In this document: piece by piece, positions 24,301-25,166 of the stretch
Position numbering within the stretch: the first letter of the stretch is position 1
Layout: every line of letters starts with the position of its first letter
NCBI GenBank assembly: GCA_000697335.1
Contig: JNEM01011041.1
Coordinates: 1-25,166, forward strand
Length of the DNA stretch: 25,166 nucleotides
Source: Conidiobolus incongruus B7586
Lineage: Eukaryota; Entomophthoromycota; Entomophthoromycetes; Entomophthorales; Conidiobolaceae
Direction of reading: 5' to 3'
The notes under the pieces: generated by a model
Database searches by the model: none
Seen by the model: only the letters and a program-made list of their open reading frames with translations
Told to the model about the DNA's origin: nothing
Made by a program: the position numbers and the translations under genes

Positions 24301-25166
24301 TTATATAATTTTATAATATATTATAATAGTTAATATTTAGCTATAAATCAAATTGTTTTGAATTAGAATTTATCAAACTAAAATGTTAATTTAATATATT
24401 AATTGAATTTTAATTTTAAAAAAGGATTATATCATATTAAAAATAAAATATAATAAAGGGGAAAGTTTAAATTAACAAATATTTAATTAATCCCATATAT
24501 AAGTTTAATTAAAATTCAAACTATATTAAATAATATTAATAAATATTTCCTCAAGTTCTTAAAAATTAATATTAATATAAAACTATATATATAATTTAGT
24601 AAATTAATATTTTTTATAAAATTAATATATACTAAAACAAAATAATTTATTAGATAATCTTTGTTTATTGGTTATATTTTAATATACTCTGTTTAGTTAT
24701 AATTATTTTAATTATTTATAAAAAATATCAAAATAAAAGTTATTTATATTATATTATAATTTTATAAACCAAGTTTATATTTTATTAAATATATTACCTT
24801 ATATTATTAATATTGAAATAACTTCAAGATTTTTTAACTAAAATAATTTTTTTAATATTATTTTAATTATACTAAGACTTAAAAAAATAATAATTTTTTT
24901 TATAATTTAAATATAAATATTTTGATATGAAAATATAAAATAAATACTTTCCTTTATTATTGATAACTTTATGCCATATTTTTAATAAATTGCTATTATT
25001 TAAGAAAATAATTATTTTTATTAATAATTGAAATTTAATATTTTTTAAATTAATTAAATTCTTTCATAAATATTTTTTTCTTTTTATTTAATTAAATTAT
25101 TTAAAATTAAAATTAAATAAATTATAATCAAAAGAATATACTAAATATATATATAATATTTTTTAA
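21306..25166. other. Promoter side of the helicase gene, then AT-rich spacer
   Basis: The first 180 bases or so are the likely leader and promoter of the helicase gene. From 21500 to 22500 the composition is mixed but stops are frequent in all frames, and I could not build an exon with matched splice sites. From about 22600 to the end the sequence is nearly pure A/T. No RNA gene, repeat family or terminal repeats were recognised. Confidence 0.5.
21935..21952. repeat. (AT)9 dinucleotide repeat
   Basis: Nine uninterrupted AT units lie about 770 bases upstream of the helicase ATG. It is an ordinary microsatellite, unremarkable in DNA this AT-rich. Confidence 0.9.

Overview
The window looks like a nuclear segment from a very AT-rich eukaryote. 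A fungus is most likely, probably an early-diverging lineage with large intergenic spaces, but the sequence does not fix the species. Reasons: an intronless P3A plasma-membrane proton pump whose second half reads like fungal Pma1; a DED1/DDX3-type helicase; coding DNA much richer in G+C and codon-biased, set in spacers of A/T runs; and very short introns of the form GTAA...TTTAG.

Layout. 1-3944 is AT-rich spacer with two small coding-like islands. 3945-6653 (minus) is the complete 902-residue H+-ATPase, with a pyrimidine-rich leader, a possible TATA box and a perfect palindrome upstream. 6919-15572 is nearly nine kilobases of spacer with two more coding-like patches (8752-9084 and 10031-10358). 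15573-16612 (minus) is a four-exon gene for a 295-residue protein I do not recognise. 17795-18442 (plus) is a second unrecognised gene, reconstructed from four short exons whose phases agree. It converges on the helicase gene at 19007-21169 (minus), which has three coding exons (645 residues) plus a likely intron in its 5' untranslated region. 21306-25166 is spacer.

The two recognisable genes are housekeeping: the pump builds the plasma-membrane proton gradient and the helicase acts in translation initiation. Nothing suggests an operon, a metabolic cluster, a CRISPR array or a recognisable mobile element. The most useful result is the pair of small multi-exon genes, whose exons are too short to stand out as long open frames. 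They can be read because nearly every intron tested is 46-55 nt and keeps the frame. I cannot show that either one is a new biological system.
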